DNA from: Stratiolaelaps scimitus
Taxonomy: Eukaryota > Arthropoda > Arachnida > Mesostigmata > Laelapidae
Length of the DNA stretch: 64,000 bases
Direction: 5' to 3'
Assembly (NCBI GenBank): GCA_019614645.1
Contig: JABWDB010000001.1
Coordinates: 30,373,501 to 30,437,500, forward strand
The notes under the pieces were generated by a model. The model saw nothing but the letters and a program-made list of their open reading frames with translations. It was not told the origin of the DNA and made no database searches. Made by a program: the position numbers and the translations under genes. Each line of letters opens with the position of its first letter. Position 1 is the first letter of the stretch. Of this stretch, positions 1-11,468 are shown one piece after another.

Positions 1-979
1 TACTTACATAATCATCCGTATGGCAGAAACCGTGGAGAACACCCAGCCAATTCTATAGTGATCAAATGTGAAATGCGAAATTACACAATAGGCAAAATGG
101 AGGGCCGTCAAGCCACGAACCGAGTTAACGGCTAAGAGGCCCTAATTTTCCTTGTGTACGACGAGCACTGAATCCGACAAAAACGTTCCCTAACGGTAAG
201 TTAGCCAAACATTATACGTCGGAGACAAGGATGTACGCGTAGAACAGCTGCTGATTTTTACGTAGAACAGCTGCTTATTTATAGAAGTGAATGCACAATT
301 ACATAATTGCCAGCCTCATAGAATTGTTATGTTATCCTCAAGAAAATCGCGTTTCGGACGTTGTTGCGTTGTTTCTCGATCTGCGGCCTTAGCTTTCACC
401 TTCTACATATTCTAGAATTAATATTTATAATATGTGCATCTACGTAGGCTGCCTATGTCAGTCTGATCACAGCGTTCCACAAGGGCAAAATTACCCAAGT
501 ACGTCTGTTGTTCCTTGCCCATGCTTCTTTGTCTACCTGGTCGACATCTGCCGCCGCTTCGCTGACACCACTCCTTTCACATTGTACGGATTCAATTGTT
601 TCCCTGCTAATACTACTGTTGTAGTAGTTGTTGTTGTTGTCGCCACCACCACCCTTACCGCCGCCGCCGTCGTCGTCGTCGTCATAAACGACGATCTGTT
701 GTTAATCTACACATATCGGCATTATAATATAATTCCGTCTGTGAAGCCATTGTTATCGTAGCTGCCTCTGTGTCTGCTATTGTACACGTTCTCTATTGGT
801 CGTATCACACACGTTGTTGCGCAGATTGTCAATATTCTGGCTTATGTTTTGTATTGACGACCTCAGCAGCGAGCAACCGAAGCAACGCCGACAACAATAA
901 GAACAACAACAATAGCAGCAATAGCAATCAGAAGCAGCAGTGGCAACAAGAACAATAACACCACCAACAACAACAACAT
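1..979. other. Gene-free stretch with trinucleotide-repeat tracts
   Basis: No recognisable gene is seen. From about 604 to 690 the plus strand is dominated by GTT, GTC and GCC triplets. From about 888 to 975 it is rich in CAA/AAC/CAG triplets. The short open frames here (432-761 and 770-958) come from these repeats, encoding runs of Val/Thr/Ala or Asn/Gln, and show no domain. They are not called as genes. Confidence 0.55.
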
Positions 980-1530
980 CAACATCATCTCCTCCTATCG
1001 GGCCGTTGGCTGCCGATCGTTGAGCCTCTTGTCTCCCGCGGCTCCTGGGCTCGCCGCGACACCGGTCCCCGGTGCTGGTGCCACGTTGTCTCGTTGCCGG
1101 GCGATGTCCCTTTGTCGCGCGAATTTGCTCTCCGCCTGTAGTCCCTCACAGCGGCGGACCTTTCCCAGCAGCAGCAGGGTAGAGTCGGTGGGACCCTCCT
1201 CTGTCCTCTGTAGTCCGGGGTACCGGCTCGCGCCCAGTGTCGCTGTCTCGGGACGCCGCCAGCGGCTGCGGCAGCTGAGCACCCGACGGCGGCAGCAGCG
1301 GCGGTGGCAGCGGCCACAAAGGCACTTACTCTCGAAGCTGGCAGGACGGCCCACCCATCGGAGGGAACTCACTGACGAAGTCCTGGCAATCTAAGTCAGT
1401 GGCCGTTTCCCCGGCGCGGCCGTCCAGTCATTCAACGCCGGCGAACGCTGGCCCCGTATCCGAAAACTCTGAGCGCCACTGGGCACGACTACGGCCTGGT
1501 TGGCGCACTCTCGCTTGCGCAATTGTACGC
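980..1530. other. GC-rich island, possible promoter or 5' exon, gene unknown
   Basis: This block is much richer in G and C than its flanks and carries overlapping open frames on both strands (about 125 codons each). That is typical of GC-rich DNA where stop codons are rare. The predicted peptides are Arg/Ala/Ser-rich without a recognisable domain. On the minus strand a donor-like AGA|GTAAGT sits near 1331-1336, so a minus-strand first exon is possible. It could equally be an untranslated 5' exon of the plus-strand gene at 11.3 kb. Neither assignment is proven. Confidence 0.35.
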
Positions 1531-4500
1531 AACGATAACCACAAACATCGAGGACGAATATCAAAACCTCTACCGCGCTTCTGTCGCCACTCCGAATGTA
1601 TTATTACATGACAGTGCCAAAAAGCGCTGTATGCGAAGCGAGCTGAACCTCTCAACCGTGCGACGGCGATTACAAGTGCAGGAGGACAAAAGTAGCAGTT
1701 TTCGAGGTGCCTTTCGAATTACACGCCGAGTATACAGTTTCTCTCATATATAGAGTGGCAACAACGGCTGAAAAGCGGCCTGCTGAAAAGCTAAACTAGT
1801 AAGATTTGTAAAGTGCTTGAAGAAACAAAGGATTAATTGTAATTCAAATGATGATAGAAACGAGCGTGTCGTCTCTCATATAGAGGGCTTCCTCATGGTG
1901 CTATAGCGAGCCGAGCAGGTAGGTGTTTTACGCAACACAAAGCCACAACGTAAAATATTCTCCTTCGATGTTATCGATGTCAGCATTTGCTCACAATTCA
2001 TATTCGTTCATACTGCCGTGTTGATTGTTTGACTGGGTCATCCCTGTCAACATATATGTAAAAGTTTTAATTAAACGGGCTGTTCGCAGTAGACATTATT
2101 AGTTTTCCCATGCACCTCGAGGGGGATATCTGAAAAGGGGCTCAATGAGCTTTAAGATTAACCTTGATAGTGATATGACTAATAAATAGTAGATTCAGGT
2201 ACGGGGTTGCCGGAGTCTTTACAAAAAAAATTGCTAAATGATCTCATGGGGAATGTGCGACGCACTTGCTACTCCGAAGCGATGGATAGGTCGATGTGCC
2301 TATCTGCATCTATGCAGTGGCCAATCTCTTGACTGACAGTGATTCATAGATATTGAGACTTGTTCCTCTGATGGATCTAGATTTGCGTTTGCAAAACGCG
2401 CATCACATATCTCTAAACATCTGCCGTAAGAGGGCGGGTAGAAACGCAGAAGGAAATGCGTGAATAATCTTCGGAAGTATGAACTTTGTTCGAAGAGCGG
2501 GTTTGTACTTTTTTCACGGAACAGTGAAGTCAAACGTATTGCAATGCCTAGAGCGTGAGTGATGCCTGTGCTGGCAGGAAGAGCACTTTCATTGTTTTTC
2601 ATGCCTATATGTGATTAGTTGATTAGTTCAAAACGAGTTAACCAGTTCAACGATCTAGCTCTCTGCTGTGTTAGTTTTCATAGCAGTCATACGACGATCT
2701 TTGGCTTTTTGCGATGAACGTATGCTCCCGAGAGTAAGCGGTGTTCGATTTCTCTCTATTTAGCTACAGATTCAAGAAGAAAAAAAGCAACCGCCATGAA
2801 ACGTTCGTTCGGCCGGTAGAGATTTGCACATTATTCACAGTAGTTCGTTAATGGCCGCCAATTCCCCACGGTATCGGTTTTCGCGAGGACGTCAATCGTA
2901 GAATATACGCCCACTAGGCCACTCCGGACAGCGTGCTTAAACGAATTCATCCAGGTAGCGGATGAATACTTAGAATTTGGAGTACCACGGCCGTGATCAC
3001 TTTAATTACTTTTGCATAAATACGGGTTTACTGACCCGTCTTGTATTTGCATATACAGCACTGGTGTTCGCAGCGTGGTTACCTTCTGTGAGAAAAAAAA
3101 ATCGACTACTGACTTTGCGGATAACATTACGTCTACAATCTCTTTAGCTATGTCACCACCACCACATAGTATACGACTGAGTTCGGTAACATGATGACAC
3201 AATTGAGAGCGGTTGACGTTCGAATGGCCGGTCACGCACCGTTAGGACAGGTCACGACTCGCCATTAGTAGCATGGTCGCTTGAATTGGTCACATAGCTA
3301 AGGTCGACTGCGTGCGGGTCTTCACTCGTCGTCACATTTAGCCCCTTCATATCGGTCGTGAGTTGCTCTGTTCCACATCGGGACGCACCGTCTGTCGTTG
3401 CCGATCTCCCTACTGTTGTCTCTGGATGCCCCACTCGGGCCCGCTTCTTCGACTTTGAACGCTCCGGAAATGCTACCGATCTCGTTGGTTTTGCCCATTG
3501 CTCAGAGGTATTGTGTCGCTAGCTTGTACGAGATGCCTCCACCCAAAGGGTGGCGGCGAGATGAAGAGCGGCTTTTCATCCGCATAATGCGGTTTCGGTT
3601 GAATTCACTTATTAGAATTTGAATTGTTATCACTACGGTTCCGTATCAGGCCAAATGGACCAGAGAAGGACATTGACGGCTAAGAGTGTAGTCGCTTAAG
3701 GAGGTCGGCGTATGTCAAGACACGACACCGATATCCCTATTTGTTACAGCCTAATCGAGCCCGGGGGGACACCGCTGACTGAGCAAACCCGGCAGTAGGT
3801 GGCGACACTCGGGAGCCTGAAAATACTCAGTCGATTGCTGAAAATCAAGGACGCATGGGACAAATAGACTGGCTATGAGGTGCGATGGAAATACGCGAAC
3901 AGATGGACCAACTCTATGTAAGGCTAATCGGGAATACAGCAAGATGGTCCATTTTGCAGCAATGCCTTTGTCAGTGGAATATGACGAAATGCGGGCCGAA
4001 CAGTGTTGGACTCGTCATAAATTAACGGCAAAGTAGACTACCGGCGTTGCCGACTAGAACTCCAGGTTTTCGGTTTGTCCGAAAGCCTCAGCATAGCAGC
4101 CTCTCTTAAGCTTCCCTCCATGCCTCGCAGCTCTTCATTTGATAAGGGTTCGAGATTTCGTTACTATTAAACAATAGGAGCAAGTGGCGCTTCGGTTAGT
4201 ACCTCGATACCATGCACTGGAACGCATCACTGTGCATGTGGTCGGAATCGCGATTCGGCTTGTGCGGATGAGTTTATTGTACATTTAAGAAACCACCCTC
4301 ACTTGCGCCTCTGCGCTGGCTACAATAAGCATCGCCCATTGCAGCTCTTCGGCCAAGTTCAATCGCGTATATTCTCCAGAGAATAGGTTGGCGTGTAATG
4401 ACGCAGACACCGCCGAGTAACATTAGGCACTCTATTTGTCATGAAAGGTCAAGGCCGTCGAAACAGGATCTCGCTAAAAGCGACAACGAATTCTGCGAAA

Positions 4501-7500
4501 TAATAGTGCACGAACTCGAGAGCCTAATTATACGGCGCGCAGACTAGGAAAAAGAGAACTCATTCCACTGCGTCTGGGAAGAACGATTTGATTCCCGACA
4601 TAAAACCTTGAGGCTGTCGATTCCAAATAGTTACCCCGCTTTGGACCAGTCGTTACGCACCGGTAGCAGAAACAAATCCTTTGACAGCATTTCAGCAAAT
4701 TGTTCGGGATGTCCCAGCAAAGTCTACTGCTAATGTCAAATTAGATACCATCGGATCCGAAACATCAATTGATTATTCTGCCAAGTTCTTACATAAGAAC
4801 TACAACGGTCCATCAAACGCTAGTGTGTTTTTGAGCTTATTCGCACACGTGTTTGTTGTTGCGTCAAAATATGGATAATGGCAGCCTCATTTTGTTAACC
4901 ATTTATCCCTTACCACACTGGTTTGTTCATTGCAATAGATGTATAAAAGGGTCTGTCAGTCGTCTAGAAGATACGAAGCTTCCGTTCGCATTTTTCCTTA
5001 ACGGTATATTTTTGCGCCAGACATCAGCTGGACTAACACATCGATTGATACAAGAAAATGTACAAGGGGCGATTCTCAACTCCTATTCAGCGGATCATCA
5101 AAGACCAGCTTGGTCTTGCTAAAGACGATTCTCGTGAAGATAACGCGGTATGCCTCTGCCTCAGGTTCGCACGGTATATGCGTTCAGGCATCAAACGGAC
5201 GTCGTTTCCACGTTCCATGGGGCTGTGCCCATAGGTAGTCCTCTCTTACCATCTAAACTAAGGACTTGCTTAAAAACGTCTGTTGATTCTTCGAATATCG
5301 ACGACAAAAAGTCGCCTCGCTTCCTGTTCTCCTCCTCCTTGTTCCCTTGTATCGGGGAGGGATTCAATGATACAAGAACAATGGCCATTTTCGGCTTAAC
5401 CATCTTCATTTGTCCATGCCACGAATGAATTTCAGCAACGTGCTCGTTTGTATAGACCTTTTCGTAAGGCCACGAACAAGAGCGACTGCTTGACGCCTTG
5501 ACGGTGGCAGCTGTCAAAAGTTCAGTAAAACAAAGCGGCATCCGTTTCAGGCAAGCGACAAGGTGCAATTTCACATAGTCGCAGCTGGTCCGTTGACATG
5601 CGAAATGTCACAGGGTGCGGCCGGCCTCGCCTTCAGTTGTTAACGAACGAGGGTGGATACGCCACCTATTGATGAATGAATGCTCGGTAGCAGTGCAATA
5701 AAACGAGGCCAAGCAGTCGAACAAAATATATGCTTCATACAGAAGCGCTAGACGCTGTAGCAGAGGGCGGTGCAATCAAGTGCGCACATAAATTATCTAT
5801 ATGTGTATATATATATTTAGGATTGCCTGGAGAAATTTTATTGTTTGTTAAACAGGCCCATTACATGTTCGTGTGACACGAACGCAACAGATATTCGACA
5901 GGCCGGAACTTGGGCGTTTTGATGCTTGCACTCTGGGCATAGTAAGCTTATGAGGTTGTATTCACGCTTGATATTAAATCGTTCTAGACCTTCCGAGACA
6001 TTCATCTATTAGCTTGAACCGTTATCTCGCTTTGTATCTTGTGGAAACAAAATAGACATCCAGGTAAAGCTCGAAGTTCATCACATAAAACAATGAAATG
6101 TTATTCATTTCTTAAACTACAATTAGTAGTACCCAAGCATTAGCATTTTATTAATTCAATTGTGAGTGAAGTGTCACCGAGTGTCTTGCGTGTGGAAGAG
6201 TCACCTGACGTATCTCGAGGGGGCCCTCGTTTTGTTTTACCAACGCCATCTCTCGAGGAGCTTCGAAGGTGTGAGAAATCATCCTCAAATTGGACCAAAG
6301 GGTTCTCCTTCAAAAGAGGCTCAATCGCGAGATTTGGCTCAGGGAAGGTGTCTCTTACTGAATATTATGTGTTGACTTAGAGGAGTTACAATCGTATCGC
6401 AAGGGGGTCCCGAAACGCCCTGATAAATTATGCAACCCGGCAGGGTTGTCTTACTTTTTTTTAACGATTTAAACCTTCTTCAATAAAGACACCACGCGCA
6501 CTAATCAAGGAGGTCGTGCAATTCTCCATCGAGTTTCCGACTTACTTTTCCAGCGCGTTCACCTCGTGACGCAACCGTATCGAGGGTTGGTTCAAATCCG
6601 CAGAACATTTACCACTTTAATTATTAGCATCTACTGAGTTTGTATTCGAGTGAACGTTCGTGTTAATAAATGGCTGCTCCAACAAAATCTTCACCTTTCA
6701 AAGGGGGCGACTTTCTTCTCTCTACCGTTAACAATCATCCAACCAGTCTTCTTGGTTCCCTTTTGAGAACCGCGAAAACATTCTGGTAGACGAAAAGGTC
6801 AAATCGCCAAGATGTTCGTCCTTTCTCCCAGACCACGAGCTTGAGAAGTGAGCGTATTGGTGGAACGCATAGCCGTATCGCGAAAACTGCGCCTAGCAGC
6901 ACCACTTGGACAACGGACGAAGGAAAAGTGCGTTAAAGTACAAAAATACAATGTAATTTAATATATTGCACGCTAAGGCCGTCCTTTCCAGACCTACCGC
7001 CCTCACTGATCGTGGACACGAGTCTGAATTCAATAGCCCCCTATCTGAATGTGGTCGAGCCTGACCACACACTGGCGACGCCACCGGTGCTGCCGCGGCT
7101 TTAAATTAACTCTACTGGGAGTAGAATGTGTTCAAGGTCGTTTTGGCGACAAGGCGGGAAGGATCGGAGGACGTCTTGGAACTTCTTGTCAATACAATTT
7201 CCTCGTAATACAACAACCCGTACATTTACGATATTAAACTCGAGAAACTCGTACGAAAAGCATTAGCGCCTGCACGGTGTAATGAGATGACGTTGCTGTT
7301 TGTTGTCGAATGAGGAAAGAACAGTGCAAGGCGATGAGCGTATCTAAAAAGATAAACTCGTTCGGAAACTGAGGAAAAGCACATTATCTATTCGGAGCCA
7401 AAATTTCGCCATGACGTCACCTTGGCAAGCAGATGTCGCTGATTATGTTCGGAACCACCATAAGGACAATGGATGAAGCCTGTTGGGATGCGTTAAATAT

Positions 7501-7849
7501 ACAGCTGATGATTATAATTAGCAGCAGAGAGCTCAATTTCGAAGACAATGCTCAATCAAGCTGACGCCGGATGATGCTTCGTAGGGAAGGAATCACTTGA
7601 ATATGTTTTCAAATGCCTGTACAGCTCAAGCTTAATATCCATCCTCCACCGACGATGGACAGATGTGGTAGATTTTCCATTGGGTCACATCTGCCAAGCT
7701 GCTCCCTCCGCGTTCACGTGGAGTTCGTTCACATACACAGGGGGCAGTCCGAGCTATCAAAAACCGAGATTTCACTGGCTCGGCAATCTCGCGATGATTA
7801 GTTGTATGCGTGTTTCAATTCGTGTGTGCCGATTGCGAGGGCCAGTACA
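1531..7849. other. Intergenic or intronic DNA, no gene recognised
   Basis: Only short open frames occur and none gives a recognisable protein. Around 4681-5122 two overlapping frames (65 and 89 codons) look slightly more protein-like but match no family I know. At about 6545-6600 there is a GGTTCAAATCC B-box-like motif after an A-box-like stretch, perhaps a worn tRNA-derived repeat. A short TA tract lies near 5800-5820. Confidence 0.5.
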
Positions 7850-8025
7850 TTGGTGTAGTACAGCAGGGCCAGTAGAGCAGGGGTCAAACCCGTCCACGTG
7901 GGTGGACGGCTTCGATCCCCGCTGTTGCACATTTGCATTTAAACAGGTTGTCCGTTTCATGAGACAATGCCTTCGTGGACGTTAAATGTTTAAGGCTGTG
8001 AGTCAGTCCGGAAAAGTTACTTAAG
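7850..8025 (+). repeat. tRNA-derived SINE, family A, copy 1
   Basis: Member of a short retroposon family present at least four times in this window. It has a tRNA-like B box (GCTTCGATCCCC near 7910) and then the shared core TTGCACATTTGCATTT. The conserved tail follows, with GGTTGTCC, CAATGCC, CGTGGACGTTAAAT and GGCTGTGAGTCAGTCCGGAAA. The same blocks occur in the same order at 23005-23205 and 40060-40260 (both reversed) and at 49355-49556. Family membership rests on this shared order. The 5' end is less certain than the core and tail. Confidence 0.75.
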
Positions 8026-9890
8026 TTGTATGTGGGTACGTGTGTGTTGGGGTGGATAATACACACGTCAAGTGTCGACAGTCACCGATACCCGGTAACT
8101 AATCCAGCTATCATAGGTATGAGATATAGGTCATTTTCTAAGTACGTCCATCACCCATCACGTCTTCCACTCACAACAGGCAGGTGGTAGCATCATAGTT
8201 CGCCTCTTGGCGAACACGATGACAACACTTGGGGCTCTGATACTTTGTTCTTGGCACCGTTCTCAAAACGATGTCTCTTCCTTGATTATAGCACTGTCGC
8301 CAATTTACTCTCCCTCGAATTGTTGGTAACATACCATCATACATAAGGAGCATGGGGTGGCACTGCTCGTCCCAGCTTTTTCGGATCGCAACCGAGGCAT
8401 AGCGGCAGCCAATAGATATATATGACCTTAATCGAAGGCCACTGGGGAACATCTTATCGAACGTGCTTGACAACGCAGCACGGCCAGAGTCTCTAGCCGG
8501 CTCGTCCCAGTGGGCATTACCTTGTAGGGCAGCATCAAGAAAGATACAAAGGGAGAAGTCCGGGTGTCATGATTCTAGACGACCAGCTGGATTTGCCTGT
8601 CTTGCAATGAGCTTCTATTATATTTAAGAATGCATATCGATATTCTCCTTAATAATTATTAATATGCACGTTCACGTGGTAGAGGGCATGTACAAATGAT
8701 AACTCCATAACATTCTCATACATTATTATCATTTTTATGCTTCAACAATTCTTGAAAGATCAAACTGAAGTAAACGTTTGTGTATATATTTATATATATA
8801 TATATATTTTGTTTTTTTCACTAATATGCGTGTAGAAGAAGTAAGCTTATTAATGTGCGTGAGGGATAAGTAGATGACGATAATAATTATAATAGTAATA
8901 ATTTATTTTTTCTTACCACCGTCCGTCCAGTCACCTTGTACGTCAACAGCGCCAGACCTTAAAACAGGCCTATCGATACATTTATAGATGCGCATAGAAT
9001 GCAACAGTAATCTTCATCGTATCGTCAATAATCGTACCAACGTTGCCAGTGCTCGTCCAATTAGACTAGTTAGTTCGGGTGTGGCTGTCTTTCAACGAAC
9101 GCTTATCATACCTGGCTCGGCACTGAAGACCCCGATATCGGCCATCTCAAACAATCACAATCAGGCCTCGAGCACGGGTCTCGTATCGTTCTATCGCTCA
9201 TTCTACAATGGCTATATTTATTTGCTAGCGTATAAGGGTGCAGTGGTCGGGACGTTCATTCAAGAATTCATTTGCACTGTGGCCATGCTAACGTATTACT
9301 ATGACGGTCCCCGAGCCGAAGATTGCCGCCTGGCTTGCATCTAGGATGGTCGATTTGCGATTTCTTGCGGGAGAGGGTGCGGTCGACGTGGAGCTTGTGG
9401 AACAGAGTTAGGGACATCCATCTTAATACAATCGCTGTGGCGACTATGAGCGATTGTGAGCTTATCCGGTATCTCAGTACATCGAAGAAGTAACTATGTC
9501 TGAACAAGCATGCTTAGATTAAAGCCCGTCAACATCTTGAGCAAAAGTTGGCTTTCGGTGCGACATGTCATTTCCCCGCATATACATTAACATTGCATGA
9601 GCTTCAACCAATTAAAGGATGTTTCAAAATATTTAGACATAGATTACAAGTGAAGATATTGTTGACAAAATTGAGTTTACGGGGATTATGCCCTCACGTG
9701 TCAGACAGTGACGTCTACAATTTTCGCGTCGCGAAGTCGAAGACGTAAATGTTGTGACTGCGGTCGACTAGAAGTGTCCACCCTTAGCAATGGCACATTG
9801 TGAGCTTAGTATCTCTAGATCAACTGCTGTAATTTTAACGCACAAGCGAGCACAGAGTAGCTTTCCATTTATTTGGCCACGCTGTTTATT
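8026..9890. other. Gene-free stretch with a TA microsatellite
   Basis: A TA-rich microsatellite lies at about 8783-8808. An open frame of 118 codons at 8988-9344 (plus) and one of 100 codons at 8171-8473 (minus) give no recognisable protein family. Neither has convincing splice context, so they are left uncalled. Confidence 0.45.
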
Positions 9891-9895
9891 TATTA

Positions 9896-10195
9896 TTATA
9901 CATTTAGCCCATTGGCAGCCCATTCGAGCAGACAATATTCGCTTATTGAGCTGAACCGTGGATTTAAGTAATTTAGGACTGCTTTTCGGAGCATGCTTCG
10001 AATGGTGCCCAGCTGAGCGATACTCACTATTAGCTTACGGAGGTCTTTTGTATCTGGCTTAATGCCCAGCTCAAGCCAAGGGTACACTTTACATGAACTG
10101 GCGATTCGACGGGCGTTCAGCAATCCGATATATTGGCCTGCCCGTCTCATCACTCCGATCCACACACGGTGGTTACAAGCAAACGTAGCCCTTCA
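9896..10195 (-). CDS. Unassigned minus-strand open frame, possible terminal exon or repeat-encoded ORF
   Basis: On the minus strand a frame stays open from about 10195 down to a TAA at 9896-9898. Its first ATG begins at 10165 and gives 89 residues. The composition is protein-like, mixed helical (Leu/Ile/Arg/Lys, a few Cys) and without low complexity. AATAAA-like sequence lies immediately after the stop, within ATAATAATAAATAAA. It could be a last exon of an unseen gene. It could also be the tail of a non-LTR element, because the TAA-rich end resembles LINE tails elsewhere in the window. I recognise no domain and no upstream exon. Confidence 0.25.
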
Positions 10196-11125
10196 TGAGG
10201 TTGTACAAATTAAGACCCGCAGACTGTAATATTCTCAGTTGTAACCCTGCATGGTAATCCATATTGAGGAAAAATTTTTGGTGTTGTTGAAGTGGCGAGA
10301 TCAATTTAGATTATTCGGATGTCGGAGTGCATATATATATATATATGATGACTGGCCTATAATAAGAATTACTATAATTATTATTATCATTATGTTATGC
10401 CTAGTTGATCTTTTAACGTGTACAAACGACTAGGCCCAGCTGGGTTATTAAGAAACAGTTGGGGTCATTTATCTAAAACGTCGTTGCCTCATTACAGGTT
10501 TAGCTGTTTGGCCATAGGCCAAGCATACAAATCATTGGCTTGAACAGTTCAGCGAGCCGTCATGTGGGCTATCAATCTTTTATTTATGGTGTCATAACCA
10601 AGCGGCATTGAAGAATGTTATACGAATGCTCTCGTCATAGTGCTCGTTACGTAATGCATTCATTTACTGAAGTATTTAATTAAAAAGAAAAATGTTTCTC
10701 TATTTCGCCTGATGATTTTTTTCCTCGTTTTATCAGATATTTAAACCCCAACAACGACGTGTCCGTGTGTAAGCCTGAAAAACTAGTTTCATGTGGATAT
10801 AATTGAGTTTGCCGACATCACAAGTACAAATATGAAAACTGAGACGAGAATATTTCATTTGCAAAAAAAAGTCAATATCATGTCGTAAGTCAATTTAATT
10901 TATACTGTGCAATATTCGCTCATAAACAAACGCTAGCTGGCGTTGAGTCCACAGATCAATTCGTTTTTGAGGTCGAACTTTTGGTGTTCGCTAATTGAAC
11001 CCAGCTCCTCGAGTATTCTTGATTTTGTCGTTCCGTGATAGCTAATGCCTTCAAACCATTCTACAGATGCCGTAGAGCATTATTAGATAAGAGTCAAACG
11101 AATTCAATGATGACGACAACGAACA
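10196..11125. other. Gene-free stretch upstream of the claudin-like gene
   Basis: AT-rich sequence with a short TA tract near 10329-10347 and no coding signal. If the gene at 11279 has non-coding upstream exons, they are not visible here by inspection. Confidence 0.45.
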
Positions 11126-11177
11126 GTAAAGGTAAAGGTAAAGCTTTATTTGTTTATTAAAGGAACTGCAGTTTTTA
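11126..11177 (-). repeat. SINE family B tail fragment
   Basis: The stretch AAAGGTAAAGGTAAAGC, then TTATTAAAGGAACTGCAGTTTT, is the reverse complement of the tail of the tRNA-like element at 13425-13570. That tail reads AATTGCAGTTCCTTTAATC and then TTACCTTTACCTTTTG. The fragment ends about 50 bases before the splice acceptor of the first recognised coding exon of the claudin-like gene. Confidence 0.55.
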
Positions 11178-11278
11178 CACTGTGTGTGTTCTTTTTCTTT
11201 CTTTGCTATATGCTGTCAACGTTCCTTCAGCGATTAGACTTTTTCAGTATCGTGCGAACGGTCAACCCTCGACACAGT

Positions 11279-11468
11279 ATGTCTCCGCGACAGAAGCTGC
11301 ATCGCAAGGGCCACTCGAAGAGGGTCAAACGATTCACCGAGGAAAATGAGTTTGGACTCGATCCCGAGTCGACGCTGTCCGTTGACGACCTGCTAACAGA
11401 GCGAAGACATCTCATGACGGGCACGTTTGTCGCATGCTTCACGCTGTTCTTCTGGATTATCGCAGTTG
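11279..11468 (+). CDS. Claudin-like gene, coding exon 1
   Basis: Encodes residues 1-63 and the first base of codon 64. It carries the hydrophilic N-terminus and most of the first membrane span (TFVACFTLFFWIIAV). The donor is TTG|GTAAGAG. A pyrimidine-rich acceptor TTCCTTCAG ends at 11230, so the true exon probably starts at 11231 and includes 48 bases upstream of the ATG. A weaker alternative acceptor TTTTCAG ends at 11247. Confidence 0.8.

Noticed and set aside
604..975. Direct repeat arrays that might suggest CRISPR or a satellite
   Set aside because: They are degenerate trinucleotide microsatellites without spacers or a longer repeat unit, and the window is eukaryotic.
995..1394. Opposed frames of about 125 codons on both strands
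   Set aside because: Arg/Ser/Ala-rich products of a GC island without recognisable domains. Only the island itself is reported.
5150..5574. Overlapping frames of 92 (plus) and 127 (minus) codons that might be a transposon relic
   Set aside because: No conserved catalytic motif could be located in any frame and flanking terminal repeats were not found.
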